From the NCBI GenBank assembly GCA_942492635.1, contig CALOFP010000002.1:1054001-1118000 (forward strand): 64,000 bases of DNA, given 5' to 3'. The notes beneath the pieces were generated by a model. That model had not been told where the DNA came from and did no database searches. It saw only the letters and a program-made list of their open reading frames with translations. A program made the translations under genes and the position numbers. This DNA comes from CALOFP01 sp942492635 (lineage in GTDB: Bacteria; UBP6; UBA1177; CALOFP01). Shown here one piece after another: positions 9,616 to 17,884 of this stretch (positions within the stretch are counted from its first letter, which is position 1; each line of letters starts with the position of its first letter).

Positions 9616-10432
9616 TTTTGATGAATTCGCCCGGGGTAATCCCTACGTGACGTTTGAAGAATCTGCTGAAATGACTCTGGTCTGTGAATCCTGTTTTGAG
9701 GGCTGTGGCTGCTATGGTTTCTCCGCTTGATAGAAGTGAAAGAGCCTTTTTTATCCGCTCCTGAAGAAGGTATGTGTGTGGCGGTATTCCCTCTTCCTTC
9801 CTGAAAATTCTGGAAAGGTGAAATCCGCTGATCCGGGTTAACTGGGTAAGTTCATCCAAAGCAATGTTTTTACCGAGGTTGTCGGAAACGTGGTTTCGAA
9901 TGGAGGCGACGGCGTGGTGGGATTCTTTCCCGGATGTTCTTTTGGAGTTTTCAATCCAATGATTCTCCAGAAGGTGAATGACAACACTGTTGAACCACTC
10001 TATCCGCTGCTGCTCTTCACTGTTCTCCTCGAAAGGAAATGAGGTGAGAAGGTTGAACAGTTCCCTGTCGACAATTGCACCCGTTTCAAAATCCACAACC
10101 TCTTGTTGACCGATCCTGCTCAAGGAGAAAAGTGAAAGGATGATCTGTTCCGGAATGGATAGAACAACGTAGTCGTGTGGTTGATTTTCGGGTGTGCTGC
10201 AGGCATGAGCGGTTTTCGGAGGAATAAGGAAACACTCTCCGGCGGAAATTGTTACCGTTTCATTGTCCATCATTATGTTTCTTGTGCCCTTGACAATTCC
10301 ACCGATAGTGAAGGATCTGTGGGTGTGAACCGTAAAATTCTGGGAAACATGAGTTCCTTTTACAACTCGAACATTTTTTAGATCAGGTATGGAAAAGAAT
10401 TTTACGCTGACCTTTTCTTCAGATCTTTTCAT
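9587..10432 (-). CDS. AraC-family transcriptional regulator with N-terminal cupin
   Basis: 281 residues. The N-terminal half is a cupin-type effector domain (H-T-H-R-S-F near 36, and F-L-I-P-P-K-T-A-H near 68-76, typical metal/sugar-pocket strands of AraC_binding). The last about 100 residues form the two-helix-turn-helix AraC domain: L-D-E-L-T-Q-L-T-R-I-S in the first, and T-G-F-T-D-Q-S-H-F-S-R-F-F-K-R in the signature second. It should bind DNA and respond to a small ligand, but the target is unknown. Its ATG overlaps the stop of the upstream NUDIX gene (ATGA), so the two are translationally coupled. The C-terminal tail T-K-P-R-T-T-G-K-Q is encoded by the CACGAA-rich repeat and is probably not conserved. 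Confidence 0.92.
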   Translation of the reverse strand: MKRSEEKVSVKFFSIPDLKNVRVVKGTHVSQNFTVHTHRSFTIGGIVKGTRNIMMDNETVTISAGECFLIPPKTAHACSTPENQPHDYVVLSIPEQIILSLFSLSRIGQQEVVDFETGAIVDRELFNLLTSFPFEENSEEQQRIEWFNSVVIHLLENHWIENSKRTSGKESHHAVASIRNHVSDNLGKNIALDELTQLTRISGFHLSRIFRKEEGIPPHTYLLQERIKKALSLLSSGETIAATALKTGFTDQSHFSRFFKRHVGITPGEFIKTKPRTTGKQ

Positions 10433-10899
10433 CGGAAAAGAGTTGTCCCGTTGAAGTTTTTCAGATCTTCGATTTTTGCCTTGCAGCAGTCGAGAGTATT
10501 TTCAGGAATTGAATCGAGGTGGAAAAATCCCCAGTCGGAAATTTCCGATTTCTGCATTACGATTACATCTTCATCAAATTCACCGGTCATCAGAAAGAGA
10601 AAGATAAGTTGCTGAATTTTATCGCCGTTAGGGTAGGCGATGTTCCATTTCGGTGAGCTCATGACGGAAATCAGCTTCTCAGGCCTGAGTTCCACTCCCA
10701 GTTCTTCACGGATTTCTCGCGTCGCCGTCTGTTCAACGGATTCTCCCAGCTCCTGAAAACCGCCGGGAATCTGCCACATGTCGAAATCCCCGTGACGAAC
10801 AAGGAGAATCTTCTCCTCCCTGACAACAGCGCAGGCGACCCCCGAGAGAATTATCCGGTCACTTCCGACGGCATTTCGAATTTTTTTCCAGTATTCCAT
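10429..10899 (-). CDS. NUDIX hydrolase
   Basis: 156 residues from the ATG at 10899; a GTG three codons upstream (10908) is the alternative start, and neither has a strong ribosome site. The NUDIX box is complete (G-F-Q-E-L-G-E then R-E-I-R-E-E-L-G-V), giving the Mg-binding Glu cluster that hydrolyses nucleoside diphosphates linked to another moiety. The sequence I-P-G-G-F just before the box and the E-I-S-D-W-G-F-F tail resemble the broad MutT/ADP-ribose/ADP-sugar group, but the substrate cannot be read from sequence. It overlaps the AraC-family gene by four bases, hinting that the regulator senses or controls the same metabolite. Confidence 0.9.
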   Translation of the reverse strand: MEYWKKIRNAVGSDRIILSGVACAVVREEKILLVRHGDFDMWQIPGGFQELGESVEQTATREIREELGVELRPEKLISVMSSPKWNIAYPNGDKIQQLIFLFLMTGEFDEDVIVMQKSEISDWGFFHLDSIPENTLDCCKAKIEDLKNFNGTTLFR

Positions 10900-11004
10900 A
10901 AAATTCACCGATTTTTTAAGGATCCGTCTGATTGGGAATAGGGTGCGGGTCCGTGTTGGCGTTTGGTCGGAACGCCCGGTATTTTTTTGTGACCCACCGG
11001 ATTA

Positions 11005-12987
11005 CTATTTCTTCACCTTGATTCCGTATTTCTCAAGCATCTTGTAGAGCGCAACGCGGGATATTTCCGCTTTCCTGGCCGCTCTCTGAATGTTGGAGTT
11101 GGTCGATCCCAGAAGCTCGGAAAGATACTTCATGTTGAAATCGGAAAGAATACGCTCCTTCGCCTCTTTGTAGGGAAGAAGCAGTCCCGATCCGCTCTGT
11201 GGAACCGGCGGAATGCCTTCTGTGGTTTCTCTGATTTCCCTTGGAAGGTCGGTCACGGTTACGACGTCTGTGTCACACATTATGACTGCCTGTTGGATAA
11301 AGTTTCGAAGCTGCCTCACGTTTCCGGGATAGTCGTAGTTCATGAGCATTTTCATAACTTCCTTGTCCACTTCTTTTACGGAGGTGTTGAACTTTCTGTT
11401 GGCCTCGTTTATGAAGTTATCCACAAGCAGCGGTACGTCGTCCCTGTACTCTCGCAGCGGCGGAATCCACATCGGTACAACGTGAAGTCGGTAGTACATA
11501 TCTATTCGGAACATTCCCTGCTTGATCATCTCCTCGAGGTTCCTGCTTGTGGCGGCGATAACACGCACGTCGACCTTATGCGGCGGCTTGTTGCTTCCGA
11601 CGGGACGAATCTCTCCGCTCTGGAGGGTTCTCAGCAGCTTGACCTGGAGAAGGGGAGGAAGATCACCGATTTCGTCCAGGAAGATCGTTCCTCCGTCGGC
11701 TTTTTCGAATTCACCCTGCTTGTTGTAAGTCGCTCCGGTGAAGGCACCCTTTACGTGACCGAACATCTCACTTTCAAGAAGTTCGGAGGGGATCGCGGCA
11801 CAGTTGATGGTGATCAGCGGTTTGTCGCGACGGGGACTGTTGAAGTGGATGGCGTGGGCCATAAGCTCCTTACCCGTACCGCTCTCTCCCCTGAGAATAA
11901 CGGTGGCGTCGGTTCTTGAAGCCTTCTCCATTCTCTTTTCAACCTCTTTCCACTTTCCGGAACGTCCGAAGATCATGATTCCGTGACCTCTGCTGGACGT
12001 TTCCTTGTAGAGCTGGGCTCGACGGATGAACATGGTAGCTGTCTTGGCAAGTGTCGATATCTTCTTCAGATCCTTGTCCTTGAAGCGGTTTCTTCTCGGC
12101 GATTCAAGGAGAATTACACCGATTGCCCTGTCCTGATAGCTTATGGGAACCGCAAGAGACGACTTTACTCCATGGAACATTGGAAGGTAGTTGTCGTCCA
12201 TGTCGGCGTCGTTGCATATGTAGGGTTTGTTCGTGTGGAGTACGGTCGAGACAATACTTGTTTCGTTATCCGTTATGGTGTCGGGAATGGGCGCAAGAGC
12301 GTTGCCCTTGAGGGCCCTGGGTTCGATTTCGATCTCACCGGTGGCTTCGTTGAAAAGCACGATGGAACCTATCTTCGTATCTGTTTTACTGAGTGCAAGG
12401 GTGAGAAGGTTCTCAAGAAGTTTGTTCAGCTCTATCCGGCTGAGCGCCTCCTCTTCCGCGTGCTGGGCATCCCTGATTTCCCACAGTATGGTGGATTCCT
12501 TTCCCACCTTCTCGATCTTGTATGTCTTTATGAGGAGGGACCAGAGCTGGGGTATGATCGACTCGGTGATGGAACGGAATATTTCGTAGCTCTCCTGATT
12601 GATGAATTCTATGAGAAAAATCCCTACGATACCTTCTTCTATCTGCCGTTTTTCAAAAAATATGTAGTTGGAATTTTCTTCGATACTGTCGATTTTTCCT
12701 TCCAGATCCTCGACTTTGCCGCAAAATGACGACGCCTCGAAATCAAGAATGGAGGAAAAACACTTTTTGAGTTCCTCCTTTTCGGGGTTGTATGAAAAAA
12801 TGTTGAATTCCTCGTCGTATTGATCCCATGAGGCTATTGAAAATTTGTACTCCGGGACGATTATCCTCAGATCCCGGTTGAATGTATCAAAAAGATCGAC
12901 AATTTTGTCGGTTTTGATTAGTCCTCCTAGTAATTCTATTATGTTAAGGTGCATCCTAAGGATGTCTGTTTCAATAATCGGCGGCAT
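11005..12987 (-). CDS. Sigma-54-dependent activator with GAF sensor (Fis-type HTH)
   Basis: 660 residues. Residues 1-160 form a divergent N-terminal sensor (possibly a second GAF), 185-325 a GAF domain, and 340-580 the sigma-54 AAA+ domain with Walker A G-E-S-G-T-G-K-E (367-374), the sigma-54 contact loop G-A-F-T-G-A (414-419) and Walker B around G-G-T-I-F-L-D-E (432-439). The C-terminal 45 residues form a Fis-type helix-turn-helix. It should remodel RNA polymerase-sigma-54 from upstream sites in response to a small ligand, not by phosphorylation, since it has no receiver domain. It is divergent from glnA with 158 bases between the starts, but I found no sigma-54 -24/-12 element in that gap, so regulation of glnA is not supported. 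GGGAG precedes the ATG. Confidence 0.93.
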   Translation of the reverse strand: MPPIIETDILRMHLNIIELLGGLIKTDKIVDLFDTFNRDLRIIVPEYKFSIASWDQYDEEFNIFSYNPEKEELKKCFSSILDFEASSFCGKVEDLEGKIDSIEENSNYIFFEKRQIEEGIVGIFLIEFINQESYEIFRSITESIIPQLWSLLIKTYKIEKVGKESTILWEIRDAQHAEEEALSRIELNKLLENLLTLALSKTDTKIGSIVLFNEATGEIEIEPRALKGNALAPIPDTITDNETSIVSTVLHTNKPYICNDADMDDNYLPMFHGVKSSLAVPISYQDRAIGVILLESPRRNRFKDKDLKKISTLAKTATMFIRRAQLYKETSSRGHGIMIFGRSGKWKEVEKRMEKASRTDATVILRGESGTGKELMAHAIHFNSPRRDKPLITINCAAIPSELLESEMFGHVKGAFTGATYNKQGEFEKADGGTIFLDEIGDLPPLLQVKLLRTLQSGEIRPVGSNKPPHKVDVRVIAATSRNLEEMIKQGMFRIDMYYRLHVVPMWIPPLREYRDDVPLLVDNFINEANRKFNTSVKEVDKEVMKMLMNYDYPGNVRQLRNFIQQAVIMCDTDVVTVTDLPREIRETTEGIPPVPQSGSGLLLPYKEAKERILSDFNMKYLSELLGSTNSNIQRAARKAEISRVALYKMLEKYGIKVKK

Positions 12988-13023
12988 TTGAACTCCCGGA
13001 ACATGTAAACCAAAGTTGACACC

Positions 13024-13052
13024 ATACTATTGTTCTTTTTTACATTTGTCAA
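13024..13052 (-). promoter_or_regulatory. Sigma-70-type promoter of the sigma-54 activator gene
   Basis: Minus strand TTGACA (13047-13052), 17-base spacer, TAGTAT (13024-13029), about 36 bases before the ATG. The -35 lies in one arm of an inverted repeat: GTTGACA at 13015-13021 and TGTCAAC at 13047-13053. That could be an operator, perhaps for autoregulation. Confidence 0.65.
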
Positions 13053-13080
13053 CACCCTTCTTCATGTGTTGTATAAAATC

Positions 13081-13111
13081 TTGAAATAAATGAAAAACCA
13101 GATAGTATAAT
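13081..13111 (+). promoter_or_regulatory. Probable sigma-70-type promoter of glnA
   Basis: TTGAAA (13081-13086) and a perfect TATAAT (13106-13111) with a rather long 19-base spacer, 35 bases upstream of the glnA ATG. Confidence 0.5.
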
Positions 13112-13145
13112 CCCGTGAATTTGACTCAATTTGAGGAGGATTATA

Positions 13146-14498
13146 ATGATACTGAGAAAATTCGATAACGACATTTCAAAGGTTGACTTTCTTGATCTAC
13201 TGATGGTTGACATCAACGGAAGCGTAAGACACGTTTCCATCCCCAAGGGATATATTTCTGAAAAAGTAATTAAGGAGGGAATCGGATTCGATGCCTCCAA
13301 CTTCGGTTTCGCAAAGGTTACCGATTCCGACATGGTCGCCATTCCGGACATGACCAGCGCATTCATCGAGGAGAAGGACGGATTCGTTATTCTTCACGTA
13401 CTCTGCGACGTCATGACTACCGCCGGCGATGTTTATGACCAGTACCCGCGCAGCATAGCAAAGAACACCCTCAAGCTTCTCAAGGATGAGGGAATCGCCG
13501 AAGATGCTAAGATGCTCGTAGAGCTTGAGTTCCACGCATACGAGAACGTACGCTACTCGACAGACTACGATCACAGCTACTACATGGTTGAGAGCGACGA
13601 GGGAATCGGCATCGAAGATACCGACTACCCCCGTTTCGGACTTCAGAAGGGATACCACCGTCAGCATCCTGAGGATCGCTACGAGGAGCTCAGAAACAGA
13701 TCCGTACACGCTATGGAACAGCTCGGAATTCCCGTTAAGTACCACCACCACGAGGTAAGTGCGGCACAGCTTGAGATCGAGCTCAACTTCATCAGCCTCG
13801 TTAAGGCATGCGATGCGGTAAGCCTTGCAAAGTGGATAATCAGAACTGTAGCCGAAGAGCTCGGACTCTACGTTACATTCATGCCGAAACCGATGTACAA
13901 GCTTGCCGGAAACGGAATGCACGTTCACCAGTTTCTCGAAAAGGACGGAAAGACGATCTTCACGGGCGACGAGCTCTACGGACTCAGCAAAGAAGGTCTT
14001 GCATACACGGCAGGAATCCTTCAGCACAGCCTTACAGGAAGTCTTCTCGCCTTCACGAACCCCAGCACAAACTCTTTCAAGAGACTTGTACCGGGATACG
14101 AGGCTCCCATCAGCGCAACATTCGCAAAGGGATCGAGACACGCTGCTGTCAGAATTCCGGGATACCTCAAGAAGAGCGAAGTTCGCATCGAGTTCAGAAC
14201 AGGTGACGCTACGGCAAACATCTACTACATGCTCAGCGCCATGGTTCTCGCCGGTGTGGACGGAATAAAGAAGAACGAAGATCCGGTCGCACTCGGTTTC
14301 AACAACACCGATTTCGATGCGGAGAAGGAGTTCCCGCTCAACCTCAACCTTGTTCTCGACGGACTTGAGAATGATAATGACTATCTGAAGCCCGTTTTCC
14401 CCGAAGCTCTCATCAAGTGCTGGGTAAAGAACAAGAGGGAGGAGGCAAGCTACGTTTACGCAGCGCCTACACCTCAGGAGTACGAACTCTATTTCTAA
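13146..14498 (+). CDS. glnA: Glutamine synthetase, type I
   Basis: 450 residues from the ATG at 13146, which has AGGAGG six bases upstream; an in-frame TTG at 13131 lies inside the ribosome site and is rejected. It makes glutamine from glutamate, ammonia and ATP in the cytoplasm. Family marks: the L-V-E-L-E-F-H segment (metal-binding Glu), N-G-M-H-V-H (catalytic loop), N-P-S-T-N-S-F-K-R-L-V-P-G-Y-E-A-P (ATP-binding signature), and the R-I-E-F-R-T-G-D metal/Arg site. The length and Y-E-L-Y-F ending fit the short GSI-alpha subtype. I do not see the adenylylation-loop Tyr motif of GSI-beta, so feedback inhibition rather than adenylylation is likely. A terminator-like hairpin follows 48 bases after the stop, inside the next gene. 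Confidence 0.96.
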   Translation: MILRKFDNDISKVDFLDLLMVDINGSVRHVSIPKGYISEKVIKEGIGFDASNFGFAKVTDSDMVAIPDMTSAFIEEKDGFVILHVLCDVMTTAGDVYDQYPRSIAKNTLKLLKDEGIAEDAKMLVELEFHAYENVRYSTDYDHSYYMVESDEGIGIEDTDYPRFGLQKGYHRQHPEDRYEELRNRSVHAMEQLGIPVKYHHHEVSAAQLEIELNFISLVKACDAVSLAKWIIRTVAEELGLYVTFMPKPMYKLAGNGMHVHQFLEKDGKTIFTGDELYGLSKEGLAYTAGILQHSLTGSLLAFTNPSTNSFKRLVPGYEAPISATFAKGSRHAAVRIPGYLKKSEVRIEFRTGDATANIYYMLSAMVLAGVDGIKKNEDPVALGFNNTDFDAEKEFPLNLNLVLDGLENDNDYLKPVFPEALIKCWVKNKREEASYVYAAPTPQEYELYF

Positions 14499-14510
14499 GA
14501 AGGAGTTGCC

Positions 14511-15689
14511 ATGAGAAGTCCTTTACGGATCAAACTTCTCGCATTCAAGGGGGCTGAACGCCCCCTTTTTGTTTGCGCTGAAGAGAAACTTGAAAAAATT
14601 GCGGAAGGTGTCGCACTTTCCTATGTGGACGATTCTCCGGATGTCCTCTACTTTCTTTCCGGAGGAAGCGAGAGGGCGGCCGTAGAATCGGTTGGAAACA
14701 GCAGCTACGTACTTCTTCTCGCAGGAGAGGAGGCCAACGCATGGGCCTCGGCTACCGAGGTGAAATCCTGGTTGGATATGCGCGGGATCGAAAACGATCT
14801 GGTGAAATTCGAAGAGTCGAAGAAAGTCCTTGTCGATCTCGCTGCCGCGGTCGACGCTAAAACAAAGCTCGAAGGGCAGAAGATCGGTCTTGTCGGACAG
14901 GTTTCCGACTGGCTTGTAAACTCTTCCATAGAACCGGCGGTGATTCGCGATAGGCTGAAAATCAACTTCAGTCAAATTCTCTGGGACGACATTGCTCCCT
15001 ACACCGAATTTCCCGTATCGGAACAGTTCCTCGATCATTTCAAGGAAGGCGGTCATTCGGGTAAGGATCTTGAGGATGCGTCGAAAGTCTACTCGCTCCT
15101 TGAGGATACCATCCGAAAAGAGGGATTCGATGCCGTTACCGTTGAGTGTTTCTCTCTCGTGAAAAAGCACGGAGTTACCGGATGTCTCGCACTTTCGCTT
15201 CTCGGCGACAGGGGAATTCCCGCAGCCTGCGAAGGTGACATGACGGCCGTTGTCGGAATGATGGTAGGACGTGAACTTTCCGGTACGATTCCGTGGATGG
15301 CGAATACGACAGCCATCGACGGAGAGAGAATTTTCTTTTCCCACTGCACGACGCCTCTTTCGATAATGAACAGGTTCTCCATAACCACACACTTCGAAAC
15401 AGGTATCGGAACTGCGATAAAAGGCGATTTCAAGGGAGACTGCGTAACGGTCCTAAGATTCGACAGCACACTCAGCCGCTACTTTGCGGCGGAAGGCCGA
15501 ATCACCGCAAGACCCGATGAAAAGAACGCCTGCAGGACACAGATAATCGTGGAGCTTGGTAGAGAGGATGCACAGAGACTGAAGAATTCACCTCTCGGCA
15601 ACCACCACCTCATAATTCCAGGAAACTTCAAAAACAGGATCGATCTCTTCTGTCTTCTCACGGAGATAGAGGCCACAGATTTCGCCTGA
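14511..15689 (+). CDS. L-fucose/L-arabinose isomerase-like protein
   Basis: 392 residues; AAGGAG sits six bases before the ATG, 12 bases after glnA. The C-terminal half has family marks of the FucI/AraA superfamily: P-A-A-C-E-G-D-M-T-A (metal/active-site Glu loop), T-G-C-L-A-L-S, an F-S-H-C-T segment, and a late G-N-H-H-L-I-I-P-G motif, as in sugar isomerase C-terminal domains. The N-terminal half is divergent and much shorter than true L-fucose isomerase (about 590 residues), so the substrate and even isomerase activity are uncertain. A GC-rich hairpin with a T-run lies in codons 13-20, which could attenuate read-through from glnA; an unseen downstream start is the alternative. Confidence 0.72.
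   Translation: MRSPLRIKLLAFKGAERPLFVCAEEKLEKIAEGVALSYVDDSPDVLYFLSGGSERAAVESVGNSSYVLLLAGEEANAWASATEVKSWLDMRGIENDLVKFEESKKVLVDLAAAVDAKTKLEGQKIGLVGQVSDWLVNSSIEPAVIRDRLKINFSQILWDDIAPYTEFPVSEQFLDHFKEGGHSGKDLEDASKVYSLLEDTIRKEGFDAVTVECFSLVKKHGVTGCLALSLLGDRGIPAACEGDMTAVVGMMVGRELSGTIPWMANTTAIDGERIFFSHCTTPLSIMNRFSITTHFETGIGTAIKGDFKGDCVTVLRFDSTLSRYFAAEGRITARPDEKNACRTQIIVELGREDAQRLKNSPLGNHHLIIPGNFKNRIDLFCLLTEIEATDFA
14547..14570 (+). terminator. Intrinsic-terminator-like hairpin inside the start of the isomerase-like gene
   Basis: AAGGGGGC pairs with GCCCCCTT around a TGAAC loop (8-bp stem), followed by TTT and GTTT. It begins 48 bases after the glnA stop codon yet encodes residues K-G-A-E-R-P-L-F of the next open frame. 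Confidence 0.6.
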
Positions 15690-15877
15690 TTGACCAGATT
15701 ACCACGATTATTTTTCTGCAAATAAACACAGCTTGGAATTTCTTTCCACAGATTCATACAGATGGGGGTTCCTCTGGAGCTCATCCCTCAGGACTTGCCT
15801 TAAAGTTTGACTTGTTCACAGGCCAGTTCCCTCACTTGAGCGTGACTTCATCAAAGGCATAGATCGTTTTTTTAACG

Positions 15878-17884
15878 TTACTTTGAAATCTTCTCCAGCA
15901 TCTTGCCGAGGAGATCGGCGACGTTGTCTGTCTGGGGCATTGTGGATGCCTTGGCGGTCTGTTTTGATATTCCCGCTTCGTTGAGAAATATGGATGGCTT
16001 CGTAATCTCGGTCTTCCCCATCTTTCTTACGCTCTGGGGAACGGAGATATAGAGGTTTCTCTTGGCTCTTGTGATAGCCACGTAGCAGAGCCTTCTCTCC
16101 TCTTCGATATTTCCTTCGTCGATCGCCATCTGGTTGGGGAACCCGCCCATGTAGAACCCGATGATGAAAACGGTGTCGAACTCCAGTCCCTTGGCGCTGT
16201 GGGCTGTGATGACGCTGACGCTGTTCTCCTTCGCCTCTTCGTCGGTTGTCGGGATGAGGGACATTGAGTTGATGAAATCGGCATAAAACTCGAGATGATT
16301 GTCGATTCCTCGCTCTTTCTTGTGGCTGGAAACGGCGTTGACGAACTCGTCGATGTTCTCCTTTTTTATCTTTGCGATGGTGTCGTTTTTAGCGGTTCTG
16401 AGGTTATCCGCGAGAATTCCTGTTCTATCCACGAGAATTTTTGCCATCTCCACGGGATCTTCGGTAAGGAGTTTATCCCTCATTCCTTTACACAGTTTTC
16501 GGAAATTCATAAGCGCTTCGATCTGTGACGGTTTGAAATTTGTATACTTTTCAACTGTTTCCAGAACGTCGAAGGGAGATGTTTTCTCGGTTTTTGCAAT
16601 TTCGAGAAGCTTTTCCTGTGTCGTTACTCCGATTCCGCGGGTGGGGTAGTTGATTATCCGGCGGAGACTGATTTCGTCGTTGGGATTCACGAGAATCCTC
16701 AGGTATGCGACGAGATCCTTGATCTCCTTGTTTTCAAAGAACTTCTGGCCGCCCACTATGGTGTATGGAATGTGGTTCCTGCCCAGTTCGATTTCGAAAG
16801 GTCTTGTCTGGTAGTTGGCCCTCACGAGAATCGCCATGTCTCCGTAGGATTTTCCCTGCATGTGCATTTCGGAAATTGTCTTGGCTACTGCTGCGGCCTC
16901 CTCCGTCTCGTCGAGATGAGTCGTGAGCTTGATTCCTTCGCCGGGTTCGGCCCTGTTTTCGGTGAAAACCTTTTTCTCGGCCCTTGTGGAGTTGAAGTTT
17001 ATGAGTCTCGACGCTGCGTTCACGACGGCGTCGACTGAACGGTAGTTCTGCTCCAGCTTCACAACCGTGCAGTTTTCAAAATCCTTATGGAAGTTGAGAA
17101 TGTTTTCAACCTTCGCGCCTCGCCATGAGTAGATGCTCTGGTCGTCGTCGCCGACGGCGCAGATGTTCCGGTGAACGGATGCGAGGTTTCTCACCATTTC
17201 GTACTGAACCTGGTTGGTGTCCTGATACTCGTCGACCATTATGTATTTATAGGCCGAAGCGTATTTCTGCCTTATTGATTCATCGTTTTTGAAAAGCTCG
17301 GTTGTCTTGAGAATAAGATCGTCGAAATCCATCGCACCGGCGGCTCTCAGAGCGTCGTTGTAGTTGGGATAAACTCTTTTGGCGATGGACATCCTGATAT
17401 TTGCTAGTGATGCCTTGAGACCGTTCTTTTCCGGATTGTTCTTCATGCTGCCCACCATCGAGAGCATTCCGCGGGGAGAGAATCTTTCCGTCGAAATATT
17501 CATCTCCTCCATCACCTTTTTAAGGAGCTCCGTCTGTTCGTACGGCGTGAAGAGGACGAAGTTTTTCGGGTACCCTATGGTCTTGTGTTCCCTTTTGAGA
17601 ATCTGGAGTCCGAGACTGTGGAATGTGGAAATCGTCAACCTCTTCACGATGGAAGGATCGCCGATGAGGGATGCCACACGCTCCTTCATCTCCTTTGCAG
17701 CCTTGTTTGTGAAGGTAACGGCGAGAATATGTTCGGGAGGAACGTTCTTCTCCCGGATGAGATAGGCGATACGGTATGTGATTACTCGTGTTTTTCCACT
17801 TCCCGCTCCAGCGAAAACCAGCAGGGCGCCTTCCGTCGTTGTTACCGCTTTTTTCTGTACGTCACTGAGCATCCACCCTTTCAT
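15878..17884 (-). CDS. uvrD: UvrD/Rep/PcrA-type 3'-5' DNA helicase
   Basis: 668 residues, the usual size for this SF1A group. Motifs: Q-motif L-S-D-V-Q-K-K-A-V, Walker A A-G-A-G-S-G-K-T-R (about 25-33), A-V-T-F-T-N-K-A-A-K-E-M (Ia), V-D-E-Y-Q-D-T-N (II), V-G-D-D-D-Q-S-I-Y-S-W-R-G-A (III), L-E-Q-N-Y-R-S (IV), T-A-H-S-A-K-G-L-E (V) and V-A-I-T-R-A-K (VI). It unwinds DNA in excision and mismatch repair or replication restart; which paralogue (UvrD, PcrA or Rep) cannot be told from sequence alone. Its ATG overlaps the upstream gene's stop (ATGA), with GGAGG ten bases upstream. A second ATG at codon 5 is possible. Confidence 0.94.
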   Translation of the reverse strand: MKGWMLSDVQKKAVTTTEGALLVFAGAGSGKTRVITYRIAYLIREKNVPPEHILAVTFTNKAAKEMKERVASLIGDPSIVKRLTISTFHSLGLQILKREHKTIGYPKNFVLFTPYEQTELLKKVMEEMNISTERFSPRGMLSMVGSMKNNPEKNGLKASLANIRMSIAKRVYPNYNDALRAAGAMDFDDLILKTTELFKNDESIRQKYASAYKYIMVDEYQDTNQVQYEMVRNLASVHRNICAVGDDDQSIYSWRGAKVENILNFHKDFENCTVVKLEQNYRSVDAVVNAASRLINFNSTRAEKKVFTENRAEPGEGIKLTTHLDETEEAAAVAKTISEMHMQGKSYGDMAILVRANYQTRPFEIELGRNHIPYTIVGGQKFFENKEIKDLVAYLRILVNPNDEISLRRIINYPTRGIGVTTQEKLLEIAKTEKTSPFDVLETVEKYTNFKPSQIEALMNFRKLCKGMRDKLLTEDPVEMAKILVDRTGILADNLRTAKNDTIAKIKKENIDEFVNAVSSHKKERGIDNHLEFYADFINSMSLIPTTDEEAKENSVSVITAHSAKGLEFDTVFIIGFYMGGFPNQMAIDEGNIEEERRLCYVAITRAKRNLYISVPQSVRKMGKTEITKPSIFLNEAGISKQTAKASTMPQTDNVADLLGKMLEKISK

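Noticed and set aside
11293..11919. Long plus-strand open frame of about 208 codons
   Set aside because: It lies opposite the AAA+ domain of the sigma-54 activator, whose reading frame carries all motifs. The frame is a consequence of its codon pattern.
11983..12729. Plus-strand open frame of about 248 codons
   Set aside because: Antisense to the GAF part of the sigma-54 activator; no domain and no ribosome site.
13197..14141. Minus-strand open frame of about 314 codons
   Set aside because: Antisense to glnA, whose product is fully recognisable.
13146..14498. GSI-beta glutamine synthetase regulated by adenylylation
   Set aside because: I could not find the adenylylation Tyr motif and the protein has the short GSI-alpha length and end.
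14523..15392. Minus-strand open frame of about 289 codons
   Set aside because: Antisense to the isomerase-like gene, which has family motifs and a good ribosome site.
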